A DNA stretch of 64,000 nt from Symbiodinium natans (GCA_905221605.1 CAJNDS010002290.1:671501-735500); one strand, 5' to 3'. Positions 1-10,538 are shown, counted from the stretch's first letter. Translations and numbers: made by a program. Notes: generated by a model from the letters alone, not told the origin.

Positions 1-116
1 AAAACCTAAACCCTAAACCCTCCTGAACCCTAAGCCCTAAACCCTAAACCCTAAACCCTAAACCCTAAACCCTAAACCCTAAACCCTAAACCCTAAACCC
101 TAAACCCTAAACCCTG
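1..116 (-). repeat. Telomere-like (CCCTAAA)n array at window start
   Basis: Almost perfect CCCTAAA heptamers, slightly degenerate in the first 40 bases. The C-rich strand on the left is the orientation of a left chromosome end. Identical arrays occur throughout the window, so this is not evidence of a real telomere. Confidence 0.9.
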
Positions 117-150
117 AGTCCGACCTTAACCTTAAACCAAACCGCCGTGC

Positions 151-222
151 ATGCAAGGCGTCGACCTCGAGGCCAACCAGATCGTTGGACACTCAGTGGG
201 CCCATCGCAATGCGAATTCGGG
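151..222 (+). CDS. Coding-like exon island, unknown
   Basis: Open frame of 24 codons from an ATG, containing GVDLEANQIVGHSVG, between two telomere-like arrays. Composition looks coding and it runs straight into an array at 222, as other exons here do. No family recognised. Confidence 0.25.
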
Positions 223-318
223 GTTTAGGGTTTAGGGTTTAGGTTCGTGTTTAGGGTTTAGGATTTAGGGTTTAGGGTTTAGGGTTTAGGGTCTATGGTC
301 TAGGGTCTAGGGTTTAAA
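223..318 (+). repeat. Degenerate TTTAGGG array
   Basis: TTTAGGG heptamers with point variants (TTTAGGA, TCTAGGG) directly after the island at 151-222. It is in the opposite orientation to the array at position 1, so the two arrays bracket unique DNA as an inverted pair. Confidence 0.85.
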
Positions 319-404
319 GGTTTAAGCCCTGCAGGTTACAGATCTCGGAGGCCACGGACTGGCAGACATCAACACAGCCTTGCAGCGTAGTTCATCTTAG
401 GGTA

Positions 405-560
405 GTTACATGGCCCCTCAGTATGGGCCCTTCAAAGGGAGCCCCTTATATACCCCTGACATACCCAATGCAAATGCCAGGGCCCATACATCCGAACCCT
501 GTCAAAGGAGGTTAGGGACCATGTCGAGGGCCCATGAAGCTACCCTCAGATTGCAGATTA
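405..560. mobile_element. Hairpin element, family IV (ACATGG(C/G)CCCTCAGTATGG type)
   Basis: Imperfect inverted repeat: GTAGTTACATGGCCCCTCAG on the left answers CGAGGGCCCATGAAGCTAC on the right. Relatives lie near 18645-18745 and 54425-54560. No coding capacity; a non-autonomous MITE-like or introner-like element. Confidence 0.5.
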
Positions 561-1056
561 GCTCAAGGGATGAAGATTCCTACCCCTAAGTTCGTGCCCC
601 TTAATCTACTCCAGAGATGGCCCTTTATACTAGCTGAAGGACCTTTTAAGAAAGGTTCCCCCCCCAGAAAACCAGAAGGAACTCCAAGCCCTAAACCCTA
701 AACCCTAAACTCTAAACCCTAAACCCTAAACGCTAAACCCTAAACCCTAAACCCTAAACGGGTACAACCTTAAGGGTCCAAGGTAATATCCCTTGAGTCG
801 CCTTGGGGCTTGAGCCTCTGTCAGACCATCGCGGCCGTAGCCCCATGGATCCTGCCAATTTTCAAAGGAGGCCCAAAGTACTTCCATCTCTAAATCGATA
901 TACCGTATGTATGTGTATTCGTATATGATAAGTAGATAGAGATAGTATAATCATGGATATTATAGTCAGGGCTATAGGGGCTTGTATGGGGGTATTGGTT
1001 TCAAGTGAAGCTCCGATGTTAGAAGCTGCTTCTCTCTTGGCATTTTCGTCTGTGGA
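560..1056. other. Non-coding stretch upstream of the glycosyltransferase gene
   Basis: Holds a CCCTAAA array at about 692-757 and AT-rich DNA (about 890-960). No convincing gene. It may contain the promoter of the gene starting at 1057, but I see no recognisable core promoter motif. Confidence 0.4.
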
Positions 1057-2543
1057 ATGGATGGAGCGACTCCCGACTCCTCTGTGCGTTGGGGCGCTCT
1101 GCTGGCTACCTTGCTGGTGCTCCTCATGGCGCCGGCCAGTCTCTTTGTAGCCCAATGGTACCCTTTTCCTTTTTTTGGGGGTTCAAGGTTCCTTCATTAT
1201 AAAGTAACCAACCCAAAAAAAGGTGCCCTTACTATAACATGGTTATTGGGCTACGAAGGCCTGATGTTCAGCGACGGATGGTCTTCGCTGCCTCCTTCGT
1301 TGTTTCAGCGCCGGTCAAGTGCCACCGGGACGAGTGCCGTGAAGCTCCATACCCAGCCTCCTGGCAGCAACGACAGCCAGGCACCGACAACTTGCGCCGA
1401 CGTACCGAAGTCCTTTCTGCAGGAGTTGAGATGTCCCGATCAGCCGAACTTCTCTGTCCCGGGTGAGGTCAGGGATGTCCCAGGCATTGATGGAAACTTC
1501 CACACTTCGGATTTCCTGGCCGACCGGGAGAAAGTTATCAATACCTGTTTGGGTCACAGGCGAAACTTGTCGAAGAGATGGCCGGATCATTTCGGAAATG
1601 CATGGTTCTTATGGGCGGAAGAGTTTACCGATAGGAGCGTGTGTGGGCCGTCAAGATTTGCCGCAGCCAGTTTGGACCGGAAGTTCTTGAGATTGCCCTA
1701 CTGCGCGGATTCTGATCTACGCGAGAACAGAAGCCAGCGTGATCTGTGCAGACGTTGGACACACGCACGGAATTTCGATGGTCAACTGCCGACCTGTGTA
1801 TGGTATTCATTTGGCTTTAACATTGCACTGGCTGAGCTTCAAGAAGAGTGGATTCGGGGAACCTACTTTGCCCTAAAGTCGCATGGTCTTGAGCAGGAGC
1901 CGGCGTGCAGCCACGTAGAGACTTTGCCGGTCGGCGCTGTGTTTGCGGCGATCCACATGCGCTGCGGGGACATTGCCCGGAAAGGGGGCTTTAGCAGGCA
2001 TTACATGCTCGACCCAGCCTGGCTTCGCAACTTTCTACCCGTTGTGACTTGCCAGCCCAGTGCTACCCTTTCGCCCTGTTTGTTGGGTCAAGGTTTCTTA
2101 GAAAGTAGCCAACCCACAAAAGGGTACCCTTATTGTAGTATGCTTGCCGGGCTACCAAGGTGACCGAGGGAATTCAGCACATTGTTCTGCTTGGCAACCG
2201 CAAGGCGCACGGTGGTGGCTCCGGCTTGACATGCAACTCTAAGTTCGATAAGATGGCAGATTTCATCGCGAACATCACCAAGGCCAAGGTGCACATTGCA
2301 CCCGAGCTGTTTGGCCTGATCGGCTTGCTGCGTGACATCCGATGTATGACACAATCGCTTCATCTGATCATCTCATCTTTCGGAAGTAGCATCGGCTACG
2401 TGCTATCGCTGCTCCACCGCGGATGCGCATCCTACCAGCCCTATCCAAAGGCATCCGCGTCGAAGTTCATCGATCTCATCAACATGCATCGGCTGCGAAG
2501 TAGCCAGCGGTTCATCGACGTGGATCGGCGCATGTTTTTCTAG
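1057..2543 (+). CDS. Putative fucosyltransferase-like glycosyltransferase (three exons)
   Basis: Likely Golgi type II membrane glycosyltransferase. Exon 1 (1057-1157) encodes a short cytosolic tail and a hydrophobic anchor, ALLATLLVLLMAPASLFVA. Exon 2 (about 1272-2061) carries HMRCGDI, matching the HxRxGD signature of the fucosyltransferase superfamily (GT11/GT23/GT65-like). Exon 3 (2160-2543) carries LIISSFGSSIGYVLSLL, reminiscent of the C-terminal Ser-rich motif of those enzymes, and ends in a stop. Intron 2 (2062-2159) is GC-AG, phase 0, and joins TCQPS to VTEGIQ exactly. Intron 1 is less certain: a 114-base GT-AG excision (1158-1271) keeps the frame, whereas the obvious element end at 1258 does not. 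Predicted length is about 424 residues. Donor and acceptor sugars cannot be told. Confidence 0.6.
1157..1258 (+). mobile_element. Introner-like element in intron 1 of the glycosyltransferase
   Basis: Begins GGTACCCTTTTCC and ends TTGGGCTACGAAG, with an internal AAAAAAGGTGCCC that pairs with the start. It resembles 2062-2159 in length, ends and internal order, so both introns appear to be copies of one family. Confidence 0.6.
2062..2159 (+). mobile_element. Introner-like element forming intron 2 of the glycosyltransferase
   Basis: 98 bases, GC donor and AG acceptor, begins GCTACCCTTTCGCC and ends GCCGGGCTACCAAG, with internal AAAAGGGTACCC. The flanking exons join in phase 0. The whole intron is the element. 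Confidence 0.65.
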
Positions 2544-2725
2544 AGGCTGGCGCCCCCGCGAGTGCCGCAAGATGTTCAGATGAGCAGAGAAAGCCACATG
2601 GCAACGCGCCGGCTGCCCCAACAAGTTCTGCCCCGGTATATCATCACAAAGCTTCACTGGCAGCAGGCTGCTGGTCTTCGCATGACAAGGTTCGCGCTCC
2701 AGTTAAGCAAGCAGGGGAGGTAGGG
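2544..2725 (+). other. Probable 3' untranslated region of the glycosyltransferase
   Basis: GC-rich unique DNA after the stop codon and before the next array, with stops in the plus frames. No polyadenylation signal is evident. Confidence 0.35.
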
Positions 2726-2891
2726 CTTAGGGTTTAGGGTTTGGGTTTAGGGTTTAGGGTTTAGGGTTTAGGGTTTAGGGCTTAGGGTTTAGGGTTTAGG
2801 GTTTAGGGTTTAGGGTTTAGGGTTTAGGGTTTAGGGTTTAGGGTTTAGGGTTTAGGGTTTAGGGTTTATAGGGTTTAGGGTTTAGGGTTTC
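2726..2891 (+). repeat. Telomere-like (TTTAGGG)n array, about 165 bp
   Basis: Near-perfect heptamers with a few variants. One of the longest arrays in the window, placed between the glycosyltransferase 3' end and a terminal-exon-like island. Confidence 0.95.
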
Positions 2892-2975
2892 CTACTTCAA
2901 GAGCTGGAGGCCCCTCTAGACCTGCATGTCGAAACCGTGTATGCAGTAGCGACTCCTGGTGTGCTTGTTTCCTAA
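2892..2975 (+). CDS. Terminal-exon-like island, unknown
   Basis: 27 codons plus stop, including LLQELEAPLDLHVETVYAV. Codon composition is coding-like and the frame opens right at the array end. No family recognised. Confidence 0.3.
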   Translation, partial: LLQELEAPLDLHVETVYAVATPGVLVS

Positions 2976-3059
2976 CGACATTCCTCGATTCCTCCTGCTC
3001 CTACGTAAGGGCTTCATTGCACTCCCACCCCCAAACCCCCAAACCCGAAACCCTAAGCT

Positions 3060-3242
3060 CTAAACCCTGAAAACCCTGAACCCTGAACCCTAAGCTTAAA
3101 ACCTGACAGAACCCCTGAACTCCCCTACCCTAAGCCCGAAGCCCTGAACCCTAAGCTTAAGACCCGAAAGAACCCCTGAACTCCCCTACCCTAAGCCCGA
3201 AACCCTGAACCCTAAGCTTAAGACCCGAAAGAACCCCTGAAC
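3060..3242. repeat. About 61-bp tandem repeat, three copies
   Basis: The unit contains CCCTAAGCTTAA, AGAACCCCTGAACTCCCC and TACCCTAAGCCCGAA in constant order; copies differ by a few bases. It is built from degenerate telomeric words but has a higher-order period. A C-run and an A-run follow (3241-3280). Confidence 0.7.
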
Positions 3243-3281
3243 CCCCCCCCCCCCCCCCCAAAAAAAAAAAAAAAAAAAAAG

Positions 3282-3362
3282 AAGCTCTCCCGAAAGGAGC
3301 TCGAGACTGCAGCCTTGATCTTTCAAAGCCGTGCGACGATCTTGATGAACCTTCGTCTGATA
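3282..3362 (+). CDS. Coding-like exon island, unknown
   Basis: Open frame with KLSRKELETAALIFQSRAT, amphipathic helix-like, directly followed by a TTTAGGG array at 3362. Function unknown. Confidence 0.3.
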
Positions 3363-3474
3363 GGGTTTAGGGTTTAGGGTTTAGGGTTTAGGGTTTAGGG
3401 TTTAGGGTTTAGGGTTTAGGGTTTAGGGTTTAGGGTTTAGGGTTTAGGGTTTAGGGTTTAGGGTTTAGGGTTTG
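3362..3474 (+). repeat. Telomere-like (TTTAGGG)n array
   Basis: Perfect or nearly perfect heptamers for more than 110 bases. Confidence 0.95.
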
Positions 3475-5446
3475 CAGACATAGGCCTTCTGCGGGATCTC
3501 TAGGGCAAGAAACCGTGGGGGCACAGAGCTTCGTTGTTTGAGTTTAGTCTTATCTTTTGGTTTGAGGTTTAGGATTCGGAGTTTGGGGCATTTAAGTTCT
3601 GCTCCGTCTAGGATGCATCAGTGCTGGGCTGCTGGGTTTGTTGTTCCCCAGCCCTAAACCCTAAACCCTTAACCCTAAACCCCTGTGTGTCAACACTGGG
3701 ACCCGGTCCGGGCCGGCGCGATTTCTCGAAGCCCGCTCACTTTCTGGGACCAAAAATCACGCTCCCGCCTGGGCTCGGGCGTGACCTATCTGGACACTTT
3801 TTGGGTTTAGGGTTTAGGGTTTAGGGTCTAGGGTTTAGGGTCCTGGAGATGGATTATGGTACCCCCTACTACAATCCCTTTTTTAAGGGCTGCTAATTAG
3901 TATAAGGAGGAAACATCCCAAATGCCATCTTCCGGTCGGCAGATCCCTCTGAGAGCTTTGCTTGTTCGCTTGGCGTTGTTGGGGTTGCATAGATGCGGGT
4001 TTAGGGTTTAGGGTTTAGGGTTTAGGGTTTAGGGTCTAGGGTTATGGCGGCTATTCCGTGTTGCTTGTCTTCATGCTGTCGCTTTTCCATGGAGTCCGGT
4101 GTGAGACAGCCAATTGAGCTGGTTTGGAGTTGGTGCTTGGGCGGTTGCAAACTCGGGCCCCGCTTAGGGATTGGACTTGGGATAACTTAGGGTGTTCGGA
4201 TTACCCAGAAAATTCCTGAAGCGTAAATCCCAAACCCTAAACCCTACTTCTGAAAGTGCGAAAGCCCAGGCCGATGCAGCTTGAGTGCTCTGGACACACG
4301 TACACCTCTTTGGGACGCCCTATGTTGCAAACCTTGACTGGCACGCCTGCAAATCTGCATCCGAATCGCTTCCCTCCTTCTCCGGCGAAGCTTACAGGCG
4401 TTTGGAATGTCGCCCAAGTCCAAGCACGGAGATGCACATCCTTGCTGCACCTACTACGGCGACCGGACTGAACTTTTGAGGTCAGTATACCCAGCTTAAG
4501 GCCCGACCGACCCCAAGACGATGTGTCGATGCCGCTCGAACAAAAGCGACATTGCCTTGGGAGGATGCAGGGGGCGCCTAAACCACCCCAAGATATTGTC
4601 TCCGAAAATAGGGGTACCCTTTTTTGGGGGGTCCCTTTGAGGGGGTTCTAGTCTAGTTTAGGTACCCCGATTTTGGGAAATACCCATATAAGGGATCCGT
4701 TGGGTCGAAGGTTTGGCAGACAGGGTTGACACTTGTGGAGGCTTCCGGTAGCATGGGGTATATGACCCAATGCTATCGAGGTTCTGACTTTAGGCTGTCC
4801 AACCTTCTTTTGCAGCCCCGTGTATCCACATTTCATTGATGTTGGAATTGACAACAACAGTTGCCATGCTGCGCTTACGGTGGAAAATCCTGTCAGTCGA
4901 CATAATTCGGTTTTGCACCAGGACATGTAATCGATTCAGCATTCGCCGCATGAAAAGCGTGGGTTGCTTATTGGGCCAGCAACGTTGCAGAAGGAAGGTC
5001 ATAGAAGTCTCCAAATGCCCTGTACTGCAGTTTTGGTCCCAAGCAGTAGAATCTGCTGGGTTAATCTATACCCTAAGCCCCCAAACCCTGAATTTCTACC
5101 CAACACATGTGCGCAACTTCTTAAGCGGTTGGAGCTCCCGCAGAAGCCCAAGCAACATGGTGCTCTACAGAAAGATATCCGGGTCCTCCGCAATACTTTG
5201 TCCAAAATCCCATCCTTGTATCCCCTATTTCAAGCTTAAGCCCATCTCCCGAAGTCTTGACCCCCCAGCCCGAAGAAGTCCTAAGCCCTAAGCCCTAAAC
5301 CCTAGACCTATAAACCCCAAACCCTCTGAAGCAACAACAGAAAGAGAAAAAAACATATCAATGAGGTCGTGTGCCTCGGGCTCCGTGGACGGGATCCCGG
5401 TCACCAGTCGTCTGTGGCCAGGCGGTTTAGGGTTTGAAGTGTGGGG
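3475..5446. other. Mixed intergenic or intronic DNA with weak coding-like islands
   Basis: Short arrays (3801-3840, 3997-4042) and weakly coding-like islands at 3936-3998 (RQIPLRALLVRLALLG), 4043-4189 and 4285-4479. At 4800-5240 unique DNA contains IDVGIDNNSCHAAL followed by an open 91-codon frame. The segment 4609-4690 resembles hairpin family V. None could be assigned to a gene family. Confidence 0.3.
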
Positions 5447-5510
5447 TTTAGGGTTTAGGGTTTAGGGTTTAGGGTTTAGGGTTTAGGGTTTAGGGTTTAG
5501 GGTTTAGGGC
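5447..5510 (+). repeat. Telomere-like (TTTAGGG)n array
   Basis: Nine or so perfect heptamers. Confidence 0.9.
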
Positions 5511-6290
5511 TTGCCAGCAGGACCCCCTTCTCCTGGAGTTATACAGGCCCTAAACGGCCCCCCCAAAAATGTGTTGTAAGTAAACAAGCCTTGGGGAAGT
5601 GAGGACTGAGGAAGTGGGGAGAACTTCCCTCTATACCTCAAGGCAGGCTATACATGGGCCGGGTCTCTAAACGGTGCTCCCTTTCTAGGCTGAGCCCGAA
5701 ACCCTATAAAGGGCCCTTCCATTCAGGCTTTCTGACAGCCGGTTCCGGGGTTAGAGCTTCAACCCAAATGGCAGCCCTCAGCCTCCAAAGTCGTTTGCCT
5801 TTTGTAAGGAAGAGTTATGGAAGTAGTATGTTTCTCCTTCAAACTTAGGGGTCTTATTCTGGGAGTTGGTAGGATAGAGTAGGGGGGGGGGGGGGTGCCC
5901 CAGATTTGAAAGCGCTCTGTTGGGGGGTTTGAAGTACCAAGCTAGGCGATACCCCCCTTGATCGCAGGCGAGCTGGAGTCAGGGTGCAGGAATACCCCCC
6001 GAAAACACTCCCTCAAAACCCTCATGCGTTTTCTCACAGTTGGGCTTCTGAGCCGATCTTGAAGGTGTTGGATTTAGGGCTCACGACGTGCTATAGGGTT
6101 GGGTCTGTTATCTAAACCAGGTGTTTGTGCTAGTTGTTTGGGGCAGGCAGGGGAAAAGGAGGTGCTGAAAGTGGCCGCATGCTGAAGAAGCGGATGCGTT
6201 CAGCGCCCCAGAAGGCTTGCGATCATCCTTCTGGCCTGTAACCCTAAACCCTAAACCCTAAACCCTAAACCCTAAACCCTGGGGCGTGCA
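5511..6290. other. Stretch without a supported gene
   Basis: Unique DNA with a G-run at 5881-5895 and a CCCTAAA array at 6239-6280. No open frame with convincing composition. Confidence 0.4.
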
Positions 6291-6291
6291 G

Positions 6292-6370
6292 GATCGGACC
6301 CACCGGGAGCTGCATCTGGGACGAGGCGCTCGCCATCAAGTTCTTGATTTCCAGTTTTCTGAACCCGGCG
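6292..6370 (+). CDS. Coding-like exon, unknown
   Basis: GTGCAG acceptor at the left and a GCG/GTTTCG donor at the right. The frame includes GSCIWDEALAIKFLISSFL. Composition is strongly coding-like. Family unknown. Confidence 0.35.
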
Positions 6371-6739
6371 GTTTCGGGTTTAGGCTTTAGGGTGAAGTGC
6401 TTAGGGTATCTGTTCTAATAGGCTTGACACCTCCAAGCCCAACAGCTCTATACATCTCAACGCTTCAGACCTCAAAGAAAATGAAACGCGGCGGAAGCCA
6501 TGTATCATCGTGACACGAGTCGGCCTGTTGTCCAGAGGCTTGTGTTGGGGCTTGTAGACCCTGTAGACCAGTGAATAGGGTGAACGGCGATAACCCGAGG
6601 GTGTAACATAGGCATGTCTGCTTCGACCTTGAGCACCTAGACCTAGACCTCAACGCAGCTGACAACCTCTGTCTTTTCCACCCGCAGCAACGTTAGGAAT
6701 ACCGTTCGCTGAAGATGGAGACAATCCCCGGCAGCAAAG

Positions 6740-6847
6740 CCCTAAGCGTCCATGTACCTTTTTAATATATGCTTGGGCCCCAAAGTCCTTGTATAGCAAG
6801 TATCTAAGGCCCAAGTATTCCCTACTTAGGCACATGGACCCTTAGGG
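6740..6847. mobile_element. Hairpin element, family I
   Basis: Terminal inverted repeat CCCTAAGCGTCCATGTACC against GGCACATGGACCCTTAGGG, with inner arms GCTTGGGCC/GGCCCAAGTA. It lies between coding-like RSLKMETIPGSKA and the island at 6847, so it may be an intron. Confidence 0.75.
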
Positions 6848-6978
6848 AAGCTAGCAACATCAGCCAAGCCTGCTTGCAACATTCTGCGTCAATTCTTCAA
6901 AACCTCACTAGCGAGATTGCTTCGAGTACGCCACTGGGTGAACCCTTGAAGCTTTACCAGATTGCACTTGTGTCTTAG
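6847..6978 (+). CDS. Terminal-exon-like island after a hairpin element
   Basis: Open from the hairpin end to a stop, with EASNISQACLQHSASIL and NLTSEIASSTPLGEPLK. A second frame (LRQFFKTSLARLLRVR) also looks coding-like, so the frame is not settled. Function unknown. Confidence 0.35.
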   Translation, partial: EASNISQACLQHSASILQNLTSEIASSTPLGEPLKLYQIALVS

Positions 6979-7049
6979 TTCGTAGGGATTAAAGTCAAAA
7001 GCGTTGGCTTACCCTAAGGGTCCATCTACCTATATCATATTGACCTGGT

Positions 7050-7912
7050 TATAAACCCTAAACCCTAAACTCTCAAGTGTCCTGCCCATGAGGACATGGA
7101 GGGAGGCGATGGGCGGGTCAAGGTGCTTGTGTTGGGTTCAGGGTTCAGGGTTTAGGGTTCAGGGTTTAGTGTTTAGGTTTTCGGGTTCAGGGATTCAGCT
7201 TCAGGCCCTGGACACGTCTGAGAGGCAGCAAAACCCTAAACCCTGAACCCCAAACCCTAAACCCACACACCCCAAAACCCTCAATCCCACGCCACACCCG
7301 CAACCCCACACCCCAAACGGCAGAAACCCAAACTCCATGCCCCGAAGCGCCAGGATTTCCATCTGCTGGTGGACATAGCAGCACTCCCCTGAGATTTCGG
7401 AATTCCCGATGCGAGGCCTCCCTAAAGGGTTTAGGGCTTAGGGTTTAGGGTTTAGGGTTTAGGGTTACATGTTTCGAAGCACTTAGCTTCGAGATGCGCG
7501 TTTAGGGTTTCCACCATATGCGCACCCCCAAAAACACCCCCAAAGACTGCAATCCTTTGTTATAAAACTTAAGGGTGCATGTGCCGATATAGCATCTAAT
7601 TGGGCTTAAAGGTGTTCCGATATAGTGGCTTTACTACATAAGTACATGGACCCTTAGGGAAAGATCCCTCAAAAAGTAGCCTCATTTTCAGAGTGCCGCC
7701 TGTGTTTCTGAACCCCGAGGCCCACTCTGCACTTCTCCGCCGGTTTAGGGTTTAGGGTGTAGGGTTTAGGGTTTAGGGTTTAGGGTTTAAGGTTGAACCC
7801 ACTCGGCCTCCACTCAGTAGACTCGAATGCGGCCCTAAACCTTCAAGCCCTAAACCTTTGATAAACCCTAAACCCTGAAACCCAACACCCCCAAAACCTA
7901 AACCTAAACAAG
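7050..7912. other. Array-rich DNA without a supported gene
   Basis: Degenerate telomeric words (7130-7330), short TTTAGGG arrays (7430-7465, 7743-7790) and the diverged hairpin element at 7565-7662. No gene recognised. Confidence 0.4.
7565..7662. mobile_element. Hairpin element, family I, diverged
   Basis: Left arm TTAAGGGTGCATGTGCC, right arm AAGTACATGGACCCTTAGGG. A half copy lies at 7011-7050. Confidence 0.6.
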
Positions 7913-7981
7913 CCCAAGGCACGCGACTTCCAAGATGCGACGCTACATGTCGAGGTGCGGAAAGGGCTCTCAGGATTTTAG
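7913..7981 (+). CDS. Coding-like exon island, unknown
   Basis: Open frame with PKARDFQDATLHVEVRKGL between degenerate telomeric DNA, ending in a stop. Function unknown. Confidence 0.3.
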   Translation, partial: PKARDFQDATLHVEVRKGLSGF

Positions 7982-8725
7982 GTTTTGGGGTTCAGGGTTT
8001 AGGGTTTGGGGTCCCTAAACCTTACACCCTAAACCCTAAACTCTAAACCCTAAACCCTAAACCCTAAACCCTCGGGTGTAGGGCTCCCGCGGGTTGGTCG
8101 GGTAGGGTTTCAGAGGTTTATCTGTTTCAGGTAAACCCTAAACCCTAAACCCTAAACTCTAAACGTCCAGGCTTGGGGTCTTAAAGGTTTGGAGGGTTCA
8201 AGCTTGGGCGCGCCTGCTTCGCGTTATGGCGCATGTTTGGGTCTAGCCAAGCATCCCAATTTTCAGCAACAACCCTAAACCCTAAAGCCTAAACCCTAAA
8301 CCCTAAACCCTAAACCCTAAACCAACTCTCTCGAACTTTTCCGAAGGGAAAGCTGGCCGGGGGCTTGGTATAGAGTTCGGGTGACCTTAAACACCCATGT
8401 TACCAGGATGGGCTATCCTACCCTATAGCCCCTTAAAAGGCCTTTACTGGGGTTGCTTGTGGGGATTAATTATAAAGCCCGTTGTATCTAAACCCTAAAC
8501 GCTAACCCTAAGCCCTAAACCCTAAACCCTAAACCCATCTGATGATCTCTTGCGCTCTCCGCGGGAGCTTGGCTCTCTAAGCCGAAGCCAGCACTTTCAA
8601 GAAGAGCCAAGGCATACTTCTACACAAATGCACCCTAAGCCCCTAATCCCCAAACCATAATCCGCTAGACCCTAAACCCCCAAACCCTGTTTGCAATTTA
8701 GGAAACTACCCATGTGGTTTAGGAC

Positions 8726-8840
8726 CTACTGCTTCCCAGAGGCCTTGAGGTAACTGGAGCCCCCATGGAGCCAGCGACCAGTCGAGCACGGGTGGAAAGC
8801 GCCTCGCACGCTCTGCAACGCGGCCATGGAGGACTTGATA
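8726..8840 (+). CDS. Coding-like exon island, unknown
   Basis: Open frame with GLEVTGAPMEPATSRARVE, GC-rich and array-free, followed by an AT microsatellite. A minus-strand frame is also open, so the strand is uncertain. Confidence 0.25.
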
Positions 8841-9071
8841 TAAATAAATAAATATATACATATATATGTGTATATACACATACATGGATATGTTGTTCAA
8901 AATTACTTCTGTTTTGTTTTTGTTTCACACTTGTATATGTTTCATGTACTCAAGTTGCGAGAGAGAGAGAGAGAAAAACATACATCTTTCGAGATATATA
9001 AAACACACACACATATATATATATTAATATATATATATATGTATGCGTATATATATATATATACACATGCA

Positions 9072-9112
<41 letters not shown>

Positions 9113-9146
9113 GTTTGTACATCTACCAATATGTGTATATATATAT
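8840..9146. repeat. AT/TA dinucleotide microsatellite region
   Basis: Runs of (TA)n with GA and CA interruptions. Apparent proteins read from it are low-complexity artefacts. Confidence 0.9.
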
Positions 9147-9239
9147 ATGTCGCTAAAGATGGGCGTGCCAGCTCAGAAGTCTGCGGCAGGACCTGCAGTG
9201 CGTGCTACCACGGCCCACCACGCCATTCGGCTGACATAG
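9147..9239 (+). CDS. Terminal-exon-like island, unknown
   Basis: Frame with [19 protein letters not shown] ending in a stop, directly before a 100-bp array. Possibly a 3' exon with its upstream intron being the TA repeat. Confidence 0.3.
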   Translation: MSLKMGVPAQKSAAGPAVRATTAHHAIRLT

Positions 9240-9241
9240 AG

Positions 9242-9342
9242 GGGTTTAGGGTTTAGGGTTTAGGGCTTAGGGCTTAGGGTTTAGGGTTTAGGGTTTAGGG
9301 TTTAGGGTTTAGGGTTTAGGGTTTAGGGTTTAGGGTTTAGGG
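9242..9342 (+). repeat. Telomere-like (TTTAGGG)n array
   Basis: Fourteen or so heptamers, two of them CTTAGGG. Confidence 0.95.
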
Positions 9343-9439
9343 AAGTTTGGGTTCACAGTGCATGAGATGTTGCCGTGATAGCCGGCATCCACCCCCGAGT
9401 CCCTGCACACCTAAGATGCCTTACGCCTCAGGGATTCGG

Positions 9440-10330
9440 GTTTGAGGTTCAGGGTTTAGGGTTTAGGGTTTAGGGTTTAGGGTTTAGGGTTTAGGGTTAG
9501 GGATTTATGTCTTTTAGGCCTGTAGGGTTTTAGGGTAGCCTATAAATCCTAGGAAGTTAGAGTTGCTCACAGAAGAACAGGAAGGGTTTAGGGTTTAGGA
9601 TTTAGGGATTCAGGATATAGGGTGTAGGGTTTAGGGCCTAACGAACGGGTTTGGGAGTTGGGGGCGGCATGTTGTTCTTACAACTCCTCGAAAAACTTGT
9701 GCTCTCAACCACCAGAAATACCAACTGAGTTTTAACAGCCCCCTATAATACCCTAAACCCTAAACCCTAAACCCTAAACCGCCATACACGCTCCAGCCTG
9801 GCTGTTTTTATAGTTTCAAACTTTTTGACAAAGACCAGAGTCAGTCGGCTTCGGGATTCGGGTTTAGGGTTTAGGGTTTTGGGATTACGGATTAGGGTTT
9901 AGGGATTAGGGATTAGGGTGTTGGTTCGTCGCTTCAAAACTCAGTGCAGGCATGGCTTCCGGAGTTCAGGGTTGAGGGCTGCTGCCGATGTGTTCAGGTG
10001 CAACCCTAAACCCTAAACCCTAAACCCTAAACCCTAAACCCTAAACCCTAAACCCTAAACTGCTGCTGAAGAGGGTGTCGACCTGAACTCGGCTTAGAGG
10101 GCGGACTCTGTCTGGCTCGATCTTTTCACCACCTGTAAATCCCGCCTGGGGTTCCTGAACCCTTGCAACACGTGGTTTGGGAGTTCAAGCTAAGAGCTCT
10201 ATCAAGGTCATAAATTCCCTCAACGCCCCAAACCGGAATCCTAAAGTTCAGGGTTTAGGGTTTCGGGTTTAGGGTTTAGGGTGTACGGTTCAGGGTTCAG
10301 GGCTAAATTGCAAGGCTTTTTGAGTCCTAA
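9440..10330. other. Array-rich stretch, no supported gene
   Basis: Arrays at 9446-9508, 9580-9635, 9750-9780, 9865-9920 and 10003-10062 alternate in orientation, with short unique islands between them (for example GSSLQNSVQAWLPEF near 9925). No gene can be called. Confidence 0.4.
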
Positions 10331-10429
10331 ACCTCACGCTGCGAGCCCCAACTGAGAACACCCATGTTCAGAGAGGTACTGCGTGGACTGGGCCACGTGT
10401 TCTCTGAGACGCTACTTGGCTTTGCCTCT
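10331..10429 (+). CDS. Coding-like exon abutting a hairpin element
   Basis: Frame with RTPMFREVLRGLGHVFSETL running into hairpin family I at 10430. It could be an upstream exon of the TIR-like gene C; a short exon-like piece (10570-10606) ending in a GAG/GTAGGG donor lies on the far side. Confidence 0.35.
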
Positions 10430-10538
10430 CCCTAAGGGTCCATGTAACTATATAGTAGATACTTGGGCCTTAAAGGGGTTCCCATATAGCAGCTTTAGGG
10501 CCCAAGTATATACTATATAGGTACATGGACCCTTAGGG
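10430..10538. mobile_element. Hairpin element, family I, best copy
   Basis: 109 bp. Ends CCCTAAGGGTCCATGTAAC and GTACATGGACCCTTAGGG, with inner arms TATAGTAGATACTTGGGCC and GGGCCCAAGTATATACTAT. Non-coding, with potential to fold into a long hairpin. Confidence 0.85.

Noticed and set aside
1-116. A true chromosome end at the left edge
   Set aside because: The orientation fits, but identical arrays occur all over the window, so the edge alone proves nothing.
5654-5848. 64-codon plus frame
   Set aside because: Composition is not clearly coding and there is no splice or array border support.
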